Part shown: one piece after another, positions 27,211 to 35,797 of the stretch
How positions within the stretch are numbered: position 1 is the first letter of the stretch
How the letters are laid out: each line of letters begins with the position of its first letter
Assembly: GCA_900547155.1 (NCBI GenBank)
Contig: URFH01000005.1
Span: 20,327-84,326, forward strand
DNA: 64,000 nucleotides
From: an uncultured bacterium
GTDB taxonomy: Bacteria; Cyanobacteriota; Vampirovibrionia; Gastranaerophilales; Gastranaerophilaceae
Direction: 5' to 3'
Notes under the pieces: model-generated
Database searches by the model: none
What the model was told of the DNA's origin: nothing
Seen by the model: the letters and a program-made list of their open reading frames with translations, nothing else
Made by a program: the position numbers and the translations under genes

Positions 27211-27334
27211 TGAAAATACCTATTTCTTGTTTTTGTGTAATATAAACCAAAGTAATCCAATATTTTAATTTGCACAACCTGATAAAAATACGTAGAATTC
27301 CACGTATTTTCAATATAATCCCATATCTCCCAAA

Positions 27335-27417
27335 GTAAAACGCCTTTTATATTCATTTTTCGACGCCTATGAGCGAAGCGAATCGAGCTAGAAAAATGAA
27401 TATAAAAGGCGTTTTAC
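27335..27417. repeat. Perfect 27-bp hairpin element, GAGCGAAGCG loop core
   Basis: Arms at 27335-27361 and 27391-27417 are exact reverse complements over 27 bases. The 29-base loop contains GAGCGAAGCGAATCGAG. Within the loop GCGAAGC can itself close as a GAA triloop. The element ends 17 bases past the lemA stop, so it may also serve as its transcription end, though no U run follows. Confidence 0.85.
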
Positions 27418-27434
27418 GCAACAGCAATAATTAA

Positions 27435-28013
27435 CTAAAACTTCACCTCCGGCACCGCCTTTTCAGCCTCACTCACTTCAAAGTACTCACGCGCCTTGAT
27501 TCCTGAAATCATAGCGACAATATTCGTCGGGAATGTGCGGATTCTGGCGTTCAGCGCTTTTACACTTTCATTATAATCGCGTCTTGCCACCGCAATCCTG
27601 TTTTCTGTGCCCGCAAGCTCATCCTGCAGCCCGATAAACTGCTTGTCAGCCTTGAGCTCCGGATATCTTTCGACAATCATAAGCAATCTTGAAAGCGCTC
27701 CGTTAAGCTCCGAGGTGCTTTTTGCAACTGCGTTCACATCCTGCGAATTCATTGCACCGGAAAGCTTTGAGCGTGCGTCAGCAATGTTTGTGAAAACCGT
27801 GCTTTCGTGTTTTGCGTAGCCTTTTACGGTTTCAACAAGGTTCGGAATCAAATCATTACGCCTTTTCAGCTGATTTTCAACCTGTGCCCAGTTTGACGTG
27901 ACCGACTCGTCCATAACCTGCAAATTGTTAAAAGTTCCGATAAACGCGCTGAAAACCATCAAAACTAAGATAACAACCAGCCCCAGAACTATCCAAAGTG
28001 TATTGTTTTTCAT
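27435..28013 (-). CDS. lemA: LemA family membrane protein
   Basis: LemA family protein: an N-terminal membrane helix (about 5-25, WIVLGLVVILVLMVFSAF) followed by an extracytoplasmic long-helix bundle. Family marks include NNLQVMDESVTSNWAQVENQLKR split around the membrane exit and QLKRRNDLIPNLVETVKGY. It has 192 residues, normal length. It is the last gene of an operon with a TPM-domain protein, a pairing seen in very many bacteria. The molecular role of LemA is not settled; envelope stress or protein quality control is suspected. Confidence 0.92.
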   Translation of the reverse strand: MKNNTLWIVLGLVVILVLMVFSAFIGTFNNLQVMDESVTSNWAQVENQLKRRNDLIPNLVETVKGYAKHESTVFTNIADARSKLSGAMNSQDVNAVAKSTSELNGALSRLLMIVERYPELKADKQFIGLQDELAGTENRIAVARRDYNESVKALNARIRTFPTNIVAMISGIKAREYFEVSEAEKAVPEVKF

Positions 28014-28028
28014 TTTTTAACCCTTTCT

Positions 28029-28718
28029 CTATAATTTATCCGTATATTTTAATAATCTGTCCGCTTCGTCAATGAATTTTTGCGCTGTTTTGTCAATATC
28101 TGCAAGCTTTTTCCGGCCCTCTTTAAACAAAATCAGCTCCTCAAAAAATTCACTGTTGACCGCCCCGCACTCGCCCGCAGCCCGCACGGTTTCATAAGGA
28201 GTTTCGCCAGCAGGAAGGTTTTTTAGCCTCAAAACAGCTTTCAAAACCGCCATTGCAGTCGCAAGCGACGCCAAAATCAGCCGCTCAAGCCTCTTTTTGT
28301 TCGGTGCAAACAATAAATACTCTTTTCTGAAGCGCATAAGCATATTTTTCGCCTCACGCTCGCACTGGAGCCGCAAATCGTCATATTTTACATCAATTAC
28401 GCTAATTATGTCAGTTCCGTACAAAATATGGTGATTTTCCTTGATATCAGCGTATTCCATCGGGTAAACATCCGCCGAAGAAAACCATTCTGATGTGCTC
28501 ATAAAAACCGGTACCGGATTTTTGCGTGTCCATTTGTAAACCGCTTTTGTGCAGGATTTCAGGTCTTCTGCTTTTAAATCCTGCACAATAATCATCAAAT
28601 CTGCGCCCTCTTTCAGGTCATAGGCGGGGATTCCGGTTTTTGAGCCGTAAACAAAAATCGTTTCCAGCTTGTCTTTCAAAATATCTTTTAATTCTTCAAT
28701 AAATTTGTTTACATTCAT
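28029..28718 (-). CDS. Nucleotidyltransferase-like protein, degenerate active site
   Basis: A 229-residue soluble protein. The N-terminal 100 residues look like a minimal nucleotidyltransferase domain: VYGSKTG (23-29) supplies the GS motif and GADLMIIV (38-45) the acidic strand. The second aspartate of the usual DxD is a methionine (Met42), so catalysis is doubtful. The C-terminal half is helical (RLERLILASLATAMAVLKAV), as in HEPN or substrate-binding helical domains. It sits between the TPM and lemA genes with gaps of 3 and 15 bases, so it is part of that operon. Function unknown. Confidence 0.6.
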   Translation of the reverse strand: MNVNKFIEELKDILKDKLETIFVYGSKTGIPAYDLKEGADLMIIVQDLKAEDLKSCTKAVYKWTRKNPVPVFMSTSEWFSSADVYPMEYADIKENHHILYGTDIISVIDVKYDDLRLQCEREAKNMLMRFRKEYLLFAPNKKRLERLILASLATAMAVLKAVLRLKNLPAGETPYETVRAAGECGAVNSEFFEELILFKEGRKKLADIDKTAQKFIDEADRLLKYTDKL

Positions 28719-28721
28719 TTT

Positions 28722-29435
28722 TTACCATCCTCTCGAGGCGCCGCCGCCTCCAAAACCGCCTCCGCCGCCGAATCCTCCGAAACTTCCGCCGCCAAAACCC
28801 CCGCCGGAACCGCCAAAACCGCCACCCACAGGCACGATAAAAATATTCATGCGCCATAGAAAATAAAGTATTGCCAGCGCAAGAAAAAATGACGATAAAT
28901 CAAAGTCAGAACCTGCCGGAGGCGGGATTTTTGTTGATTTGTCAAGGGTTACGCCGTTTGCAGCAGCAATATCTTCCGCCAGAACGTACGTTCCGCGCAC
29001 GATTCCGCTTTCATAATCACCATTTTTGAAGTAAGGGAGCATTTCTTCGTCAATTATTCTGCCGGCTTTTGCGTCGTTGATTATGCCCTCGAGCCCGTAA
29101 CCGACTTCGATTCGGACTTTTCGGTCATTCGGCGCAACGAGCACAACCGCACCCTCGTTTTTGTCCTTTGAACCCACCTTGAAGTCGCGCCCTATCTGTA
29201 TTGCGACGCTTTCCACGGGTCTTCCGTCAAGCGATTTGACCGTTGCTACCGCTATATCTGCACCGGTTTTGGTTTGCAGGTCGTACAAAAAGCCGTTTAT
29301 TGCGCTTTTTGCTTTTGGCGTTAAAATTCCCGCATTGTCGCAGATAAAACCGTCAAATTTATACCCCGTATCGGCAAAAACCGTAAGAATACAGCTAAAA
29401 AAGACAATTATGAGCAGTAGAAATTTTTTACACAT
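28722..29435 (-). CDS. TPM-domain protein (YgcG family) with glycine-rich tail
   Basis: Exported TPM (TLP18.3/Psb32/MOLO-1) domain protein. A signal peptide covers 1-21 (FLLLIIVFFSCILTVFA). The TPM domain (about 24-160) includes CDNAGILTPKAKSAIN and KVRIEVGYGLEGIINDA. A membrane helix follows at about 183-205, and the tail is almost pure Gly/Phe/Ser, ending at residue 237. Such tails are usual in bacterial YgcG-like proteins that pair with LemA. It is the first gene of the operon with the nucleotidyltransferase-like gene and lemA. Likely envelope protein; the precise role is unknown. Confidence 0.9.
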   Translation of the reverse strand: MCKKFLLLIIVFFSCILTVFADTGYKFDGFICDNAGILTPKAKSAINGFLYDLQTKTGADIAVATVKSLDGRPVESVAIQIGRDFKVGSKDKNEGAVVLVAPNDRKVRIEVGYGLEGIINDAKAGRIIDEEMLPYFKNGDYESGIVRGTYVLAEDIAAANGVTLDKSTKIPPPAGSDFDLSSFFLALAILYFLWRMNIFIVPVGGGFGGSGGGFGGGSFGGFGGGGGFGGGGASRGW

Positions 29436-29485
29436 GACCTGTAAATTTTAGCTTTTTTTATGATTTTTTGCAACATTCTAAGGGG

Positions 29486-29647
29486 CTAATCGCAATATGA
29501 AGCGCTAACCGTCAAAAATTCCCCGTCCTGAGCGGTGATTGCCCACCTGAGCGGGTCAATTCCCATCTCTTTTAGCCGGTTTTCGACGTATTCTGACGAA
29601 ATTTTTTCCGGTTTTTTCAGTTTTACGTCCTTGCTTAGTATCGCCAT
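29486..29647 (-). CDS. Micro-ORF coupled to glmS (53 aa)
   Basis: A 53-residue frame starting MAILSKDVKLKKPEKIS and ending SASYCD. Its ATG shares a base with the glmS stop (TAATG), an arrangement that favours translational reinitiation. The composition is charged with a short hydrophobic end, and no domain is recognised. It lies 50 bases upstream of the TPM gene on the same strand. The tight overlap and ordinary codon use argue that it is real. Confidence 0.55.
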   Translation of the reverse strand: MAILSKDVKLKKPEKISSEYVENRLKEMGIDPLRWAITAQDGEFLTVSASYCD

Positions 29648-31485
29648 TATTCCACCGTTACTGATTTTGCAAGGTTTCTGGGCTGGTCAACGTCTTTTCC
29701 CAGAAATTCCGCAATGTAATAAGCCAAAAGCTGCAACGGAACCGACGCAAGCACCGGTGAAAGGTACTCATCGACCGTCGGAACTTTAAGCACATACTCA
29801 AAAAGCCCGTCCAGCGAAACATCTTCCACGGAGGTAAGGGCGATGAGCCTTGCATTTCTGGCTTTTGCCTCTTCTGCGTTGGAAAGTACCTTGTCATAAA
29901 CCACTCCGGGCATTAAAATCGCCAGAACCGGCATTGTTTCGTCCAGCATGGCAATCGGGCCGTGTTTCAGTTCGCCTGCGGGGTAGCCGGTTGCGTTGAT
30001 GTAGCTGATTTCCTTGAGTTTTAAGGCTCCCTCAAGCGCAGTTGCAAAATTTATGCCGCGTGCAATGTAAATAAAGTTTCTGAAAGACGAAAAAGCCTTT
30101 GCGCACGCCATAACGTTCTCTTTGTGCGAAAGAACCGTTTCAACTTTCTGCGGAAGCTCAAGAAGCTCCTGTTTCAGGTTATTCAGATGAATCGGGTCGA
30201 AAGATTTTTTCGTTTCCGCAACAAAAATCGCAAAAAGATAAAGCGCGATGAGCTGTGCGTTGAAAGATTTTGTAGCTGCAACGCTGACTTCAATTCCTGC
30301 GTTTACGGGGATAAGACTGTCCGCTTCACGCGCCATAATTGAATCAGGGCGGTTTGTGATGATTAAAATGTGAGAACCGACGGCTTTTGCCTGACGGATT
30401 GCCGTAATTGTGTCAGAAGTTTCGCCTGACTGCGAAATTCCTATTACAAGCGTGTTTGCGTCGGTAACGGTTTTTCTGTAAATGTATTCGCTTGAGCATT
30501 CCACGTCAACAGGGATGTTTGTGAATGCTTCGATGACGTATTTTGCAATCATTGCAGCATGGAGCGAGGTTCCGCAGGCAATAATTTCAATTCTTTTCAG
30601 ATTTTTAATCTGTTCGGCGGTGAGTTTTACTTCGTCCAGCGTGATGGGCGAATCTACGCCATGCAGCTTGCCTGTGAGGGCATTTCTGATTACGTCGGGC
30701 TGCTCGTGGATTTCTTTGAGCATAAAATGCTTGTATCCTGCTTTGCTTATTGCAATAGGCTCCCACGGGAGGATTTCTTCTTTTTTTACCACCTGTTTTC
30801 CGTCAATATCCGTAATCAGAACCGTATCGGGCGTCAAAACCGCCACTTCATCGTCATCAAGGTAAATTACGCGTTTAGTGTATTCAATAATTGCCGGACA
30901 ATCGCTTGCAAGGTAGTTTTCCGCCTCGCCCAGCGCAACAATCAGGGGCGCATTTTTTCTTGTGCCGACGAGAACATTCGGTTCGTCCTGATGCATTACG
31001 CAGAGTGCATATGCGCCTTTAATTTGTTTTACTGCGGCTCTTACGGCTTTAGGCAATGAGTGAACTTTGCCGTATTCGTGCGCGATTAGGTGCGCGACGA
31101 CCTCTGTATCGGTTTCGGATTTGAAAATGCAGCCGCGTTTTTCGAGTTCTTCTTTCAGTTCTTTGAAATTTTCGATAATTCCGTTGTGAACAATCACGAG
31201 TTTTCCGCAATTGCAGGTGTGCGGGTGCGCGTTTATTGTGTTAGGCACGCCGTGGGTTGCCCAGCGGATGTGACCGATTCCCATTGTTGTATTTTGGAGG
31301 GGATTTTGCTCCATTATTGCTTTGAGGTTCTGGAGTTTGCCCTGTGCTTTGAAAACTTTGATTTTTCCGTCCGAATTCACAGCCAGTCCCGCAGAGTCGT
31401 AACCTCTGTATTCAAGCTTGCTCAAGCCGTCCAACAAAATCTTAACTACCGGCTTTGAGCCCACATATCCTACAATTCCGCACAT
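29647..31485 (-). CDS. glmS: Glutamine--fructose-6-phosphate aminotransferase GlmS
   Basis: Makes glucosamine 6-phosphate from fructose 6-phosphate and glutamine, the entry to UDP-GlcNAc. The N-terminal class II amidotransferase domain starts MCGIVGYVG with Cys2 as nucleophile. Two SIS sugar-isomerase domains follow (GISQSGETSDTI marks the first). The C-terminus DQPRNLAKSVTVE is the invariant end of GlmS, so the 612-residue protein is intact. AGGAAAT precedes the ATG. I see no glmS ribozyme in the ~230-base AT-rich upstream region, where nothing else is recognisable. Confidence 0.97.
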   Translation of the reverse strand: MCGIVGYVGSKPVVKILLDGLSKLEYRGYDSAGLAVNSDGKIKVFKAQGKLQNLKAIMEQNPLQNTTMGIGHIRWATHGVPNTINAHPHTCNCGKLVIVHNGIIENFKELKEELEKRGCIFKSETDTEVVAHLIAHEYGKVHSLPKAVRAAVKQIKGAYALCVMHQDEPNVLVGTRKNAPLIVALGEAENYLASDCPAIIEYTKRVIYLDDDEVAVLTPDTVLITDIDGKQVVKKEEILPWEPIAISKAGYKHFMLKEIHEQPDVIRNALTGKLHGVDSPITLDEVKLTAEQIKNLKRIEIIACGTSLHAAMIAKYVIEAFTNIPVDVECSSEYIYRKTVTDANTLVIGISQSGETSDTITAIRQAKAVGSHILIITNRPDSIMAREADSLIPVNAGIEVSVAATKSFNAQLIALYLFAIFVAETKKSFDPIHLNNLKQELLELPQKVETVLSHKENVMACAKAFSSFRNFIYIARGINFATALEGALKLKEISYINATGYPAGELKHGPIAMLDETMPVLAILMPGVVYDKVLSNAEEAKARNARLIALTSVEDVSLDGLFEYVLKVPTVDEYLSPVLASVPLQLLAYYIAEFLGKDVDQPRNLAKSVTVE

Positions 31486-31718
31486 ATAATATTTCCTCTG
31501 ATTAGCTATATAAAATATAATAATGAGTATTTTACTTTAAAAAACCTTTTTTGGGTAGGTGAAGAAATTAATTTTATATTAAGATTTAAAATTTGATTTT
31601 TATTATAACGAATTGTAAATATTGCCGTCATTTTTCTAAAGTTTTTCCAAAATCATGCCGATAACTAAAATGTGAATCGAAAGTGTGATTCAATAGTCAA
31701 CTAATAGGAGGTCACTTC

Positions 31719-31877
31719 GTGATAGCAAAAAACAGGTATTATGGCATTGATTATGAAGAAGGGCTGGAGGAGTTGCAAAACGAACTCGCCGAATTCAAAA
31801 TGATGTTCAACGAAAAAAACTGTTTCAAAATGAAAAAAAAGGAGAAAAAATTTAGAAATAAACCCGTTTACGAATAG
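31719..31877 (+). CDS. Small basic hypothetical protein (52 aa) with perfect Shine-Dalgarno
   Basis: A GTG-started frame of 52 residues (MIAKNRYYGIDYEEGLEELQ at its N-terminus, then a Lys-rich tail). An exact AGGAGGT stands six bases before the start at 31706-31712, one of the best ribosome sites in the window. A rho-independent terminator lies 26 bases downstream. Site, frame and terminator together mark a stand-alone small gene. The first half is acidic and helical, the second half strongly basic; a nucleic acid or ribosome-associated role is possible but unproven. Confidence 0.65.
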   Translation: MIAKNRYYGIDYEEGLEELQNELAEFKMMFNEKNCFKMKKKEKKFRNKPVYE

Positions 31878-31902
31878 AATTTTATAAAAAAACTGAATAG
31901 AA

Positions 31903-31935
31903 AAAGCAGGGCGGCTCTTGATGGGCCGCTTTTTG
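31903..31935 (+). terminator. Rho-independent terminator after the 52-aa gene
   Basis: GCGGC and GCCGC form the stem around a nine-base loop, preceded by A-rich sequence and followed by TTTTT. Confidence 0.8.
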
Positions 31936-31949
31936 TATGGGTTTTGAGG

Positions 31950-31997
31950 GAACGCTCCCCACCCCGGCCCTCCCCGAGTTGGGGAGGGAGTTTTTTG
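31950..31997. repeat. Fragment of the dispersed GGGGAGGG hairpin repeat
   Basis: CTCCCC, GAGTT loop, GGGGAG with flanking CCCCACCCCGGCC. It corresponds to the first hairpin of the three-way-junction repeat. The second hairpin and the closing stem are missing. Confidence 0.7.
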
Positions 31998-32038
31998 GAG
32001 GGTAAGTCGGGGGAACTATATCAACAGGCTTTTTGATG

Positions 32039-32047
32039 TGGTATAAT
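32039..32047 (+). promoter_or_regulatory. Extended -10 promoter upstream of the membrane protein/miaA pair
   Basis: TGGTATAAT: a TG dinucleotide one base before a perfect TATAAT, about 35 bases from the start codon. No good -35 box is seen, as is usual for extended -10 promoters. Confidence 0.6.
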
Positions 32048-32082
32048 CATCTCAAAATTATTATTCAGCGGGGGTTTTTTAA

Positions 32083-32889
32083 ATGATTATAAAACAGGCA
32101 TTTAAGGTAACAAAAGATAATATAATTCTGGCGCAGCCGCTGGTTTTGTACCTTGTTGTTGTCAGTCTGACCTCCGCAGGGCTCTCGAGAGTGCCGGCTT
32201 CACCGGTTTTCTGGGTGTTTTTCGGCGCAAATATCCTTTTGTCTACGGCATTTTTTGCCGGCTGGTTTTATATGTGCGCAAAAACCGTGGAACATGAAAA
32301 AACCGAATACAAATCCCCCGAAGAAAAAAGCATTGCGTCGGTAAAACTGATAAAAAACTTTTTTCCGGGCGTTGGCGAATACTTTTTGTCCGTTACATCG
32401 GCGATTTTGCTTTATACGGGCATTTTTGCGATAATTCTTTACCTCGCTTTCAAGGCCGGCACGCATTTTATCCCGAATCCTTATATAAATTTTGCAAAAA
32501 TAATGGCAGCCCAGACACCCGCACAAATGCAGGATTATATAATGACCCTGACGCCCGTTCAGATAAAGCTTTTGAACCTGTGGTTTATGTATATGGGCGG
32601 TGTTTCCTTTGTTTACACGTTTTTGACGATGTTCTGGTTCCCTGCGCTGATTTTTGACACAAAAAATCCGTTTTCAGCGTTCTGGAAAAACCTGAAGTTC
32701 ATCTTCAAAAACTTTTTCGGCGCGCTGGGAATCGTCGCTTACCTGTATTTTATGAATTTTATCGTTTCCGCAATCAATGCTGTTTCCGGCGTGAATATTG
32801 TGCTTTCGATTATCTCGCTCGTGGTCACATTTTACTTCATGACATATTGCATTGTTTTGATATTCTTGTATTATGGCGAAAAAAGATAA
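32083..32889 (+). CDS. Polytopic membrane protein of unknown function
   Basis: A 268-residue inner membrane protein with about six helices (roughly 15-35, 42-66, 95-125, 165-190, 208-232 and 238-262). An amphipathic charged stretch lies after helix 2 (CAKTVEHEKTEYKSPEEKS). The layout, with an N-terminal amphipathic segment IIKQAFKVTKDNI, resembles the DUF4013/DUF975 type of six-helix proteins and the protein at 56.5 kb. It overlaps miaA by 17 bases and shares its promoter. GGGGG precedes the ATG. No catalytic motif is visible. Confidence 0.7.
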   Translation: MIIKQAFKVTKDNIILAQPLVLYLVVVSLTSAGLSRVPASPVFWVFFGANILLSTAFFAGWFYMCAKTVEHEKTEYKSPEEKSIASVKLIKNFFPGVGEYFLSVTSAILLYTGIFAIILYLAFKAGTHFIPNPYINFAKIMAAQTPAQMQDYIMTLTPVQIKLLNLWFMYMGGVSFVYTFLTMFWFPALIFDTKNPFSAFWKNLKFIFKNFFGALGIVAYLYFMNFIVSAINAVSGVNIVLSIISLVVTFYFMTYCIVLIFLYYGEKR

Positions 32890-33793
32890 AGTAATTGCAA
32901 TAGCAGGCCCGACAGCTTCGGGGAAAAGCGCTCTGGCGGTTTGGGCGGCGCAAAAGCTCGGCGGAGAGATAATTTCGGCCGATTCAAGGCAAATTTACAA
33001 GGAATTTGACATCGCGTCTGCAAAACCCTCCGAAAGCGAAAAATGCGGGGTTGCGCACTATATGATTGATGTTGTGAGCCCTGATGAGGAGTTCAGCGTG
33101 GCTGATTTTACGCGCATGTCGAATGATATTATCAAAAAAATCACCGCAAAAGGGAAAATCCCCATCGTGGCGGGCGGTACGGGGCTTTATTTTCGGGCAC
33201 TTTTGCAGGATTTTGATATCCCCGAGGTTCCGGCGAATAAAAAATTGCGCGACGAATTGAATCAGCTTGCCAAAAATGAGGGCGCAGCGGCTGTTTACAG
33301 GATTTTAGAACAGCTTGACCCCGAACTTGCAAAAAAAATCCATCCGAACAACACAGTAAAAATTATCCGCGCAATTGAGGTCGCAAAAGCCCTGAATATC
33401 CCCATGTCACAGGCGCAGGGCAAAAAAGAAGCGCCTTATGACGTTCTATGGCTCGGCTTGAACGCGAAAAACCGCGATTTTCTTTATGAAAAAATAAACA
33501 TGCGGGTTGAAAAAATGATAGAAAAAGGGCTGTGGGAAGAGGCATGCAGACTTTTTGAAAAATACGGAAAAACCGGCCTGCTTATGGGTACAATCGGCTA
33601 TCAGGAGCTTTATTCGTGCATTTTCGAGGGGGCAGAACGGGCGGAAGCCATTGAAAAAATAAAACAAAACACCCGCCGCTACGCAAAACGCCAGTTGACC
33701 TGGTTTCGGGCGAATCAGGAGATGAATTGGATTGAGATTGAGGGCGATGTGATTGCGCAGGCCGAAAAAATACTCGAAAATCACGGATTTTAA
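32873..33793 (+). CDS. miaA: tRNA dimethylallyltransferase MiaA
   Basis: Adds the isopentenyl group to A37 of tRNAs that read UNN codons. The P-loop GPTASGKS is at 12-19, then SADSRQIYKEFDIASAKP and VAGGTGLYFRALL. The C-terminal part has MGTIGYQEL and NTRRYAKRQLTWFR. All are classical MiaA marks. At 306 residues it is complete. The ATG lies within the end of the upstream membrane-protein gene, which suggests coupling. MiaB, the usual next enzyme, is not nearby. Confidence 0.96.
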   Translation: MAKKDKVIAIAGPTASGKSALAVWAAQKLGGEIISADSRQIYKEFDIASAKPSESEKCGVAHYMIDVVSPDEEFSVADFTRMSNDIIKKITAKGKIPIVAGGTGLYFRALLQDFDIPEVPANKKLRDELNQLAKNEGAAAVYRILEQLDPELAKKIHPNNTVKIIRAIEVAKALNIPMSQAQGKKEAPYDVLWLGLNAKNRDFLYEKINMRVEKMIEKGLWEEACRLFEKYGKTGLLMGTIGYQELYSCIFEGAERAEAIEKIKQNTRRYAKRQLTWFRANQEMNWIEIEGDVIAQAEKILENHGF

Positions 33794-33808
33794 TCACAAT
33801 CCCCTTTT

Positions 33809-35323
33809 TTACATACCCAGCAGATTCAACCCGTTGAAAATGGCTTTTACGTTGGCTTTTATGGTGCTTTCGTCCTTTGCCCTTGATATGACAATGTTTC
33901 CGTTTTTGTCTTCAAAATGAATAACCGTCATCGCAACCGCGCCCGAGCCGAATAGTTCGCCGTCTATCGCGGATTGTTTGTAATTTACGAGTTTTTGGGC
34001 AAAACCGGCTTGCCTCAAGGCATCCAAACAAGCGTCAACAGGCCCGTTTCCTTTGCCGTCAAGCTCAAAATAGTCCTCTTTGTGGAAAAATTTCAGATTG
34101 AATACGTTTTCAGCAAGCTTTTCAAAGCTTACAAGCCTGAAATCGCCTCTGACATTGTAAATTTTGTCAAAATAAATCTCCAGAATGTTGCGAACCGGCA
34201 GTTCTCCGACTTTTTCCGCAGCTTCTTTAACAAACGGCGTAATTCGCACGGCTTCTTGCACGGTAACGGGATAACCGGCGTCTTTTATAATCTCGAAAAT
34301 CGCTGTTTTGCCCGACTGGCTTGTGAATCCGATTTTTTCGTCGTCTTTTCTGCCGATGAGCGACGGATGAATCGCGCGATATGCACCTTTTTCCATATCT
34401 TTGGTTTTGATTGCGCCATCCTGATGGATTCCGCTTCTGTGGGCAAGCGCCTGCGGCCCAATCAGGGGGGCTAGTTCAGGAATTTTCACATGTGACATTT
34501 CCGAAACAACCAGCGCCAGTTCGTAAATTTCGTCGAGCTTCAAAGGTACATTTACGCCGCAATTGTGCAGTGCAACGGCGACTTCGTACATATTTGTGTT
34601 CCCTGCGCGCTCCCCGAGCCCGTTCAATGAGCATTCAAGCTGCGTTGCGCCTGAAAAATAGCTTTCCACGGTTGACGCGGTTGCCATTCCGAGGTCGTTG
34701 TGGCAGTGAACCGAGATAATAATGTCTTTGGGCAGTGCGTCATAAACTTTTTCGACGAGCGTAACGAAATTTTTCACTCTTTCGCGCTCAACTGTGTTTG
34801 GAAGATTAATCACGTGCGCACCGGCCTTTACAACATCTTTGAGCGTTTCAATTACGTAATCAATATTCTCCGCGCAGTCGCCGAAATGCTCGATTGAGAA
34901 CTCAATTTCGCCGTTTTTGGGCAGTTTTTCTTTTGCAAACGCAACTGCTTCCACTGCGAGCTTTCTGACTTCGTGCGGTTCTTTGTTGAGAACATATTTC
35001 ATGTTAAAAGGGCTCATTGCAATAAAAGTGTGCAATCTTGGCTTTGCGCAGTGCTGAATTGCCTCAATTCCTTTTAAAATATCCTTTTCAACCGTTCTTG
35101 CGAGTGCAGAAATGACTGTATTTTCCGGAGCAATTTCCGCGAGCCTTTTGCAGGCTTGAAAATCAAGCTCCGATGAAGCCGGAAATCCGACTTCAATCCC
35201 TTGAACGCCAAATTCGGTGAGTTTTTTAAAGATGAGTTCTTTTTCTGAGAGGTTCCAGGGCTTTTTGAGGGATTGGTTCCCGTCGCGCAGCGTAATGTCG
35301 TAGAAAAACGGTTGTCTGGTCAT
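33809..35323 (-). CDS. leuA: 2-isopropylmalate synthase LeuA
   Basis: First enzyme of leucine synthesis, condensing acetyl-CoA with 2-oxoisovalerate. The HMGL-like barrel has YDITLRDGNQS near residues 9-18 and the metal-binding VHCHNDLGMA near 203. NGLGERAGNTN follows. A C-terminal allosteric LeuA domain (about 400-504, with GNGPVDACLDALR) senses leucine. At 504 residues it is full length. Citramalate synthase is an alternative reading, because LeuA-like enzymes differ mainly in the pocket. No leuBCD genes are adjacent. A good promoter lies upstream. Confidence 0.85.
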   Translation of the reverse strand: MTRQPFFYDITLRDGNQSLKKPWNLSEKELIFKKLTEFGVQGIEVGFPASSELDFQACKRLAEIAPENTVISALARTVEKDILKGIEAIQHCAKPRLHTFIAMSPFNMKYVLNKEPHEVRKLAVEAVAFAKEKLPKNGEIEFSIEHFGDCAENIDYVIETLKDVVKAGAHVINLPNTVERERVKNFVTLVEKVYDALPKDIIISVHCHNDLGMATASTVESYFSGATQLECSLNGLGERAGNTNMYEVAVALHNCGVNVPLKLDEIYELALVVSEMSHVKIPELAPLIGPQALAHRSGIHQDGAIKTKDMEKGAYRAIHPSLIGRKDDEKIGFTSQSGKTAIFEIIKDAGYPVTVQEAVRITPFVKEAAEKVGELPVRNILEIYFDKIYNVRGDFRLVSFEKLAENVFNLKFFHKEDYFELDGKGNGPVDACLDALRQAGFAQKLVNYKQSAIDGELFGSGAVAMTVIHFEDKNGNIVISRAKDESTIKANVKAIFNGLNLLGM

Positions 35324-35354
35324 ATTTTGTCCTTTGGTTGCTGTGATTCATTTT

Positions 35355-35383
35355 ATCTTAGCTTTTTCTGCGGTTTGAATCAA
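35355..35383 (-). promoter_or_regulatory. leuA promoter
   Basis: On the minus strand TTGATT is followed after exactly 17 bases by TAAGAT, about 32 bases before the leuA start. No leader peptide with leucine codons is apparent, so attenuation is not supported. Confidence 0.6.
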
Positions 35384-35442
35384 GTTTTTAAATTGTATAA
35401 CTGTTTATAGCCCGAATTTTATTTATAATACTAAAAAGAATC

Positions 35443-35471
35443 TTGACGGTTTGATTTGTTATTGTTAAACT
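35443..35471 (+). promoter_or_regulatory. Candidate promoter for the tRNA-Pro leader array
   Basis: TTGACG, 17-base spacer, TAAACT. It lies upstream of all tRNA-Pro leader repeats, so a transcript from here would carry about 400 bases of repeats before the mature tRNA. Confidence 0.45.
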
Positions 35472-35652
35472 TTAAATACTTTGAGAGAGATTTCAAGGTC
35501 AGTTCTTTGAAAACAGAAGAGGATGCTGAAAACGGGATGTCAATGCCATTAAGCACTTGAGCACCGCTTTTCCTGAAAAATTTGCGCGAAAATGCACCGT
35601 AGGTGCGCTGCCATTCAACGGACAGGGCAAATGTTTTCGGGATGTGGCAAGA

Positions 35653-35695
35653 ACTCTGGCACAAACGATTGAGTATCGTTTGTGGTAGAGGCAGG
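35653..35695. repeat. Mobile mini-hairpin module, copy 1
   Basis: ACTCTGGC, then ACAAACGAT, loop TGAGT, ATCGTTTGT, then a GAGG tail. It follows the truncated tRNA-Pro fragment of leader copy one. The same module recurs at 35798-35836 and 63562-63602. Confidence 0.7.
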
Positions 35696-35797
35696 CAAAG
35701 TGAGATACGAAGTATCTCCGTGCCGTATAAAAATTGTGCCGCAGGTGCGCTACCATCAACGGACGGGGCAAATGTTTTCGGGATGTGGCGCAGCTTG

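Noticed and set aside
28669..28866. Plus-strand proline-rich frame opposite the TPM gene
   Set aside because: It is the complement of the glycine-rich tail codons of the TPM protein.
31486..31718. glmS ribozyme upstream of glmS
   Set aside because: The region is AT-rich and lacks the ribozyme core sequences.
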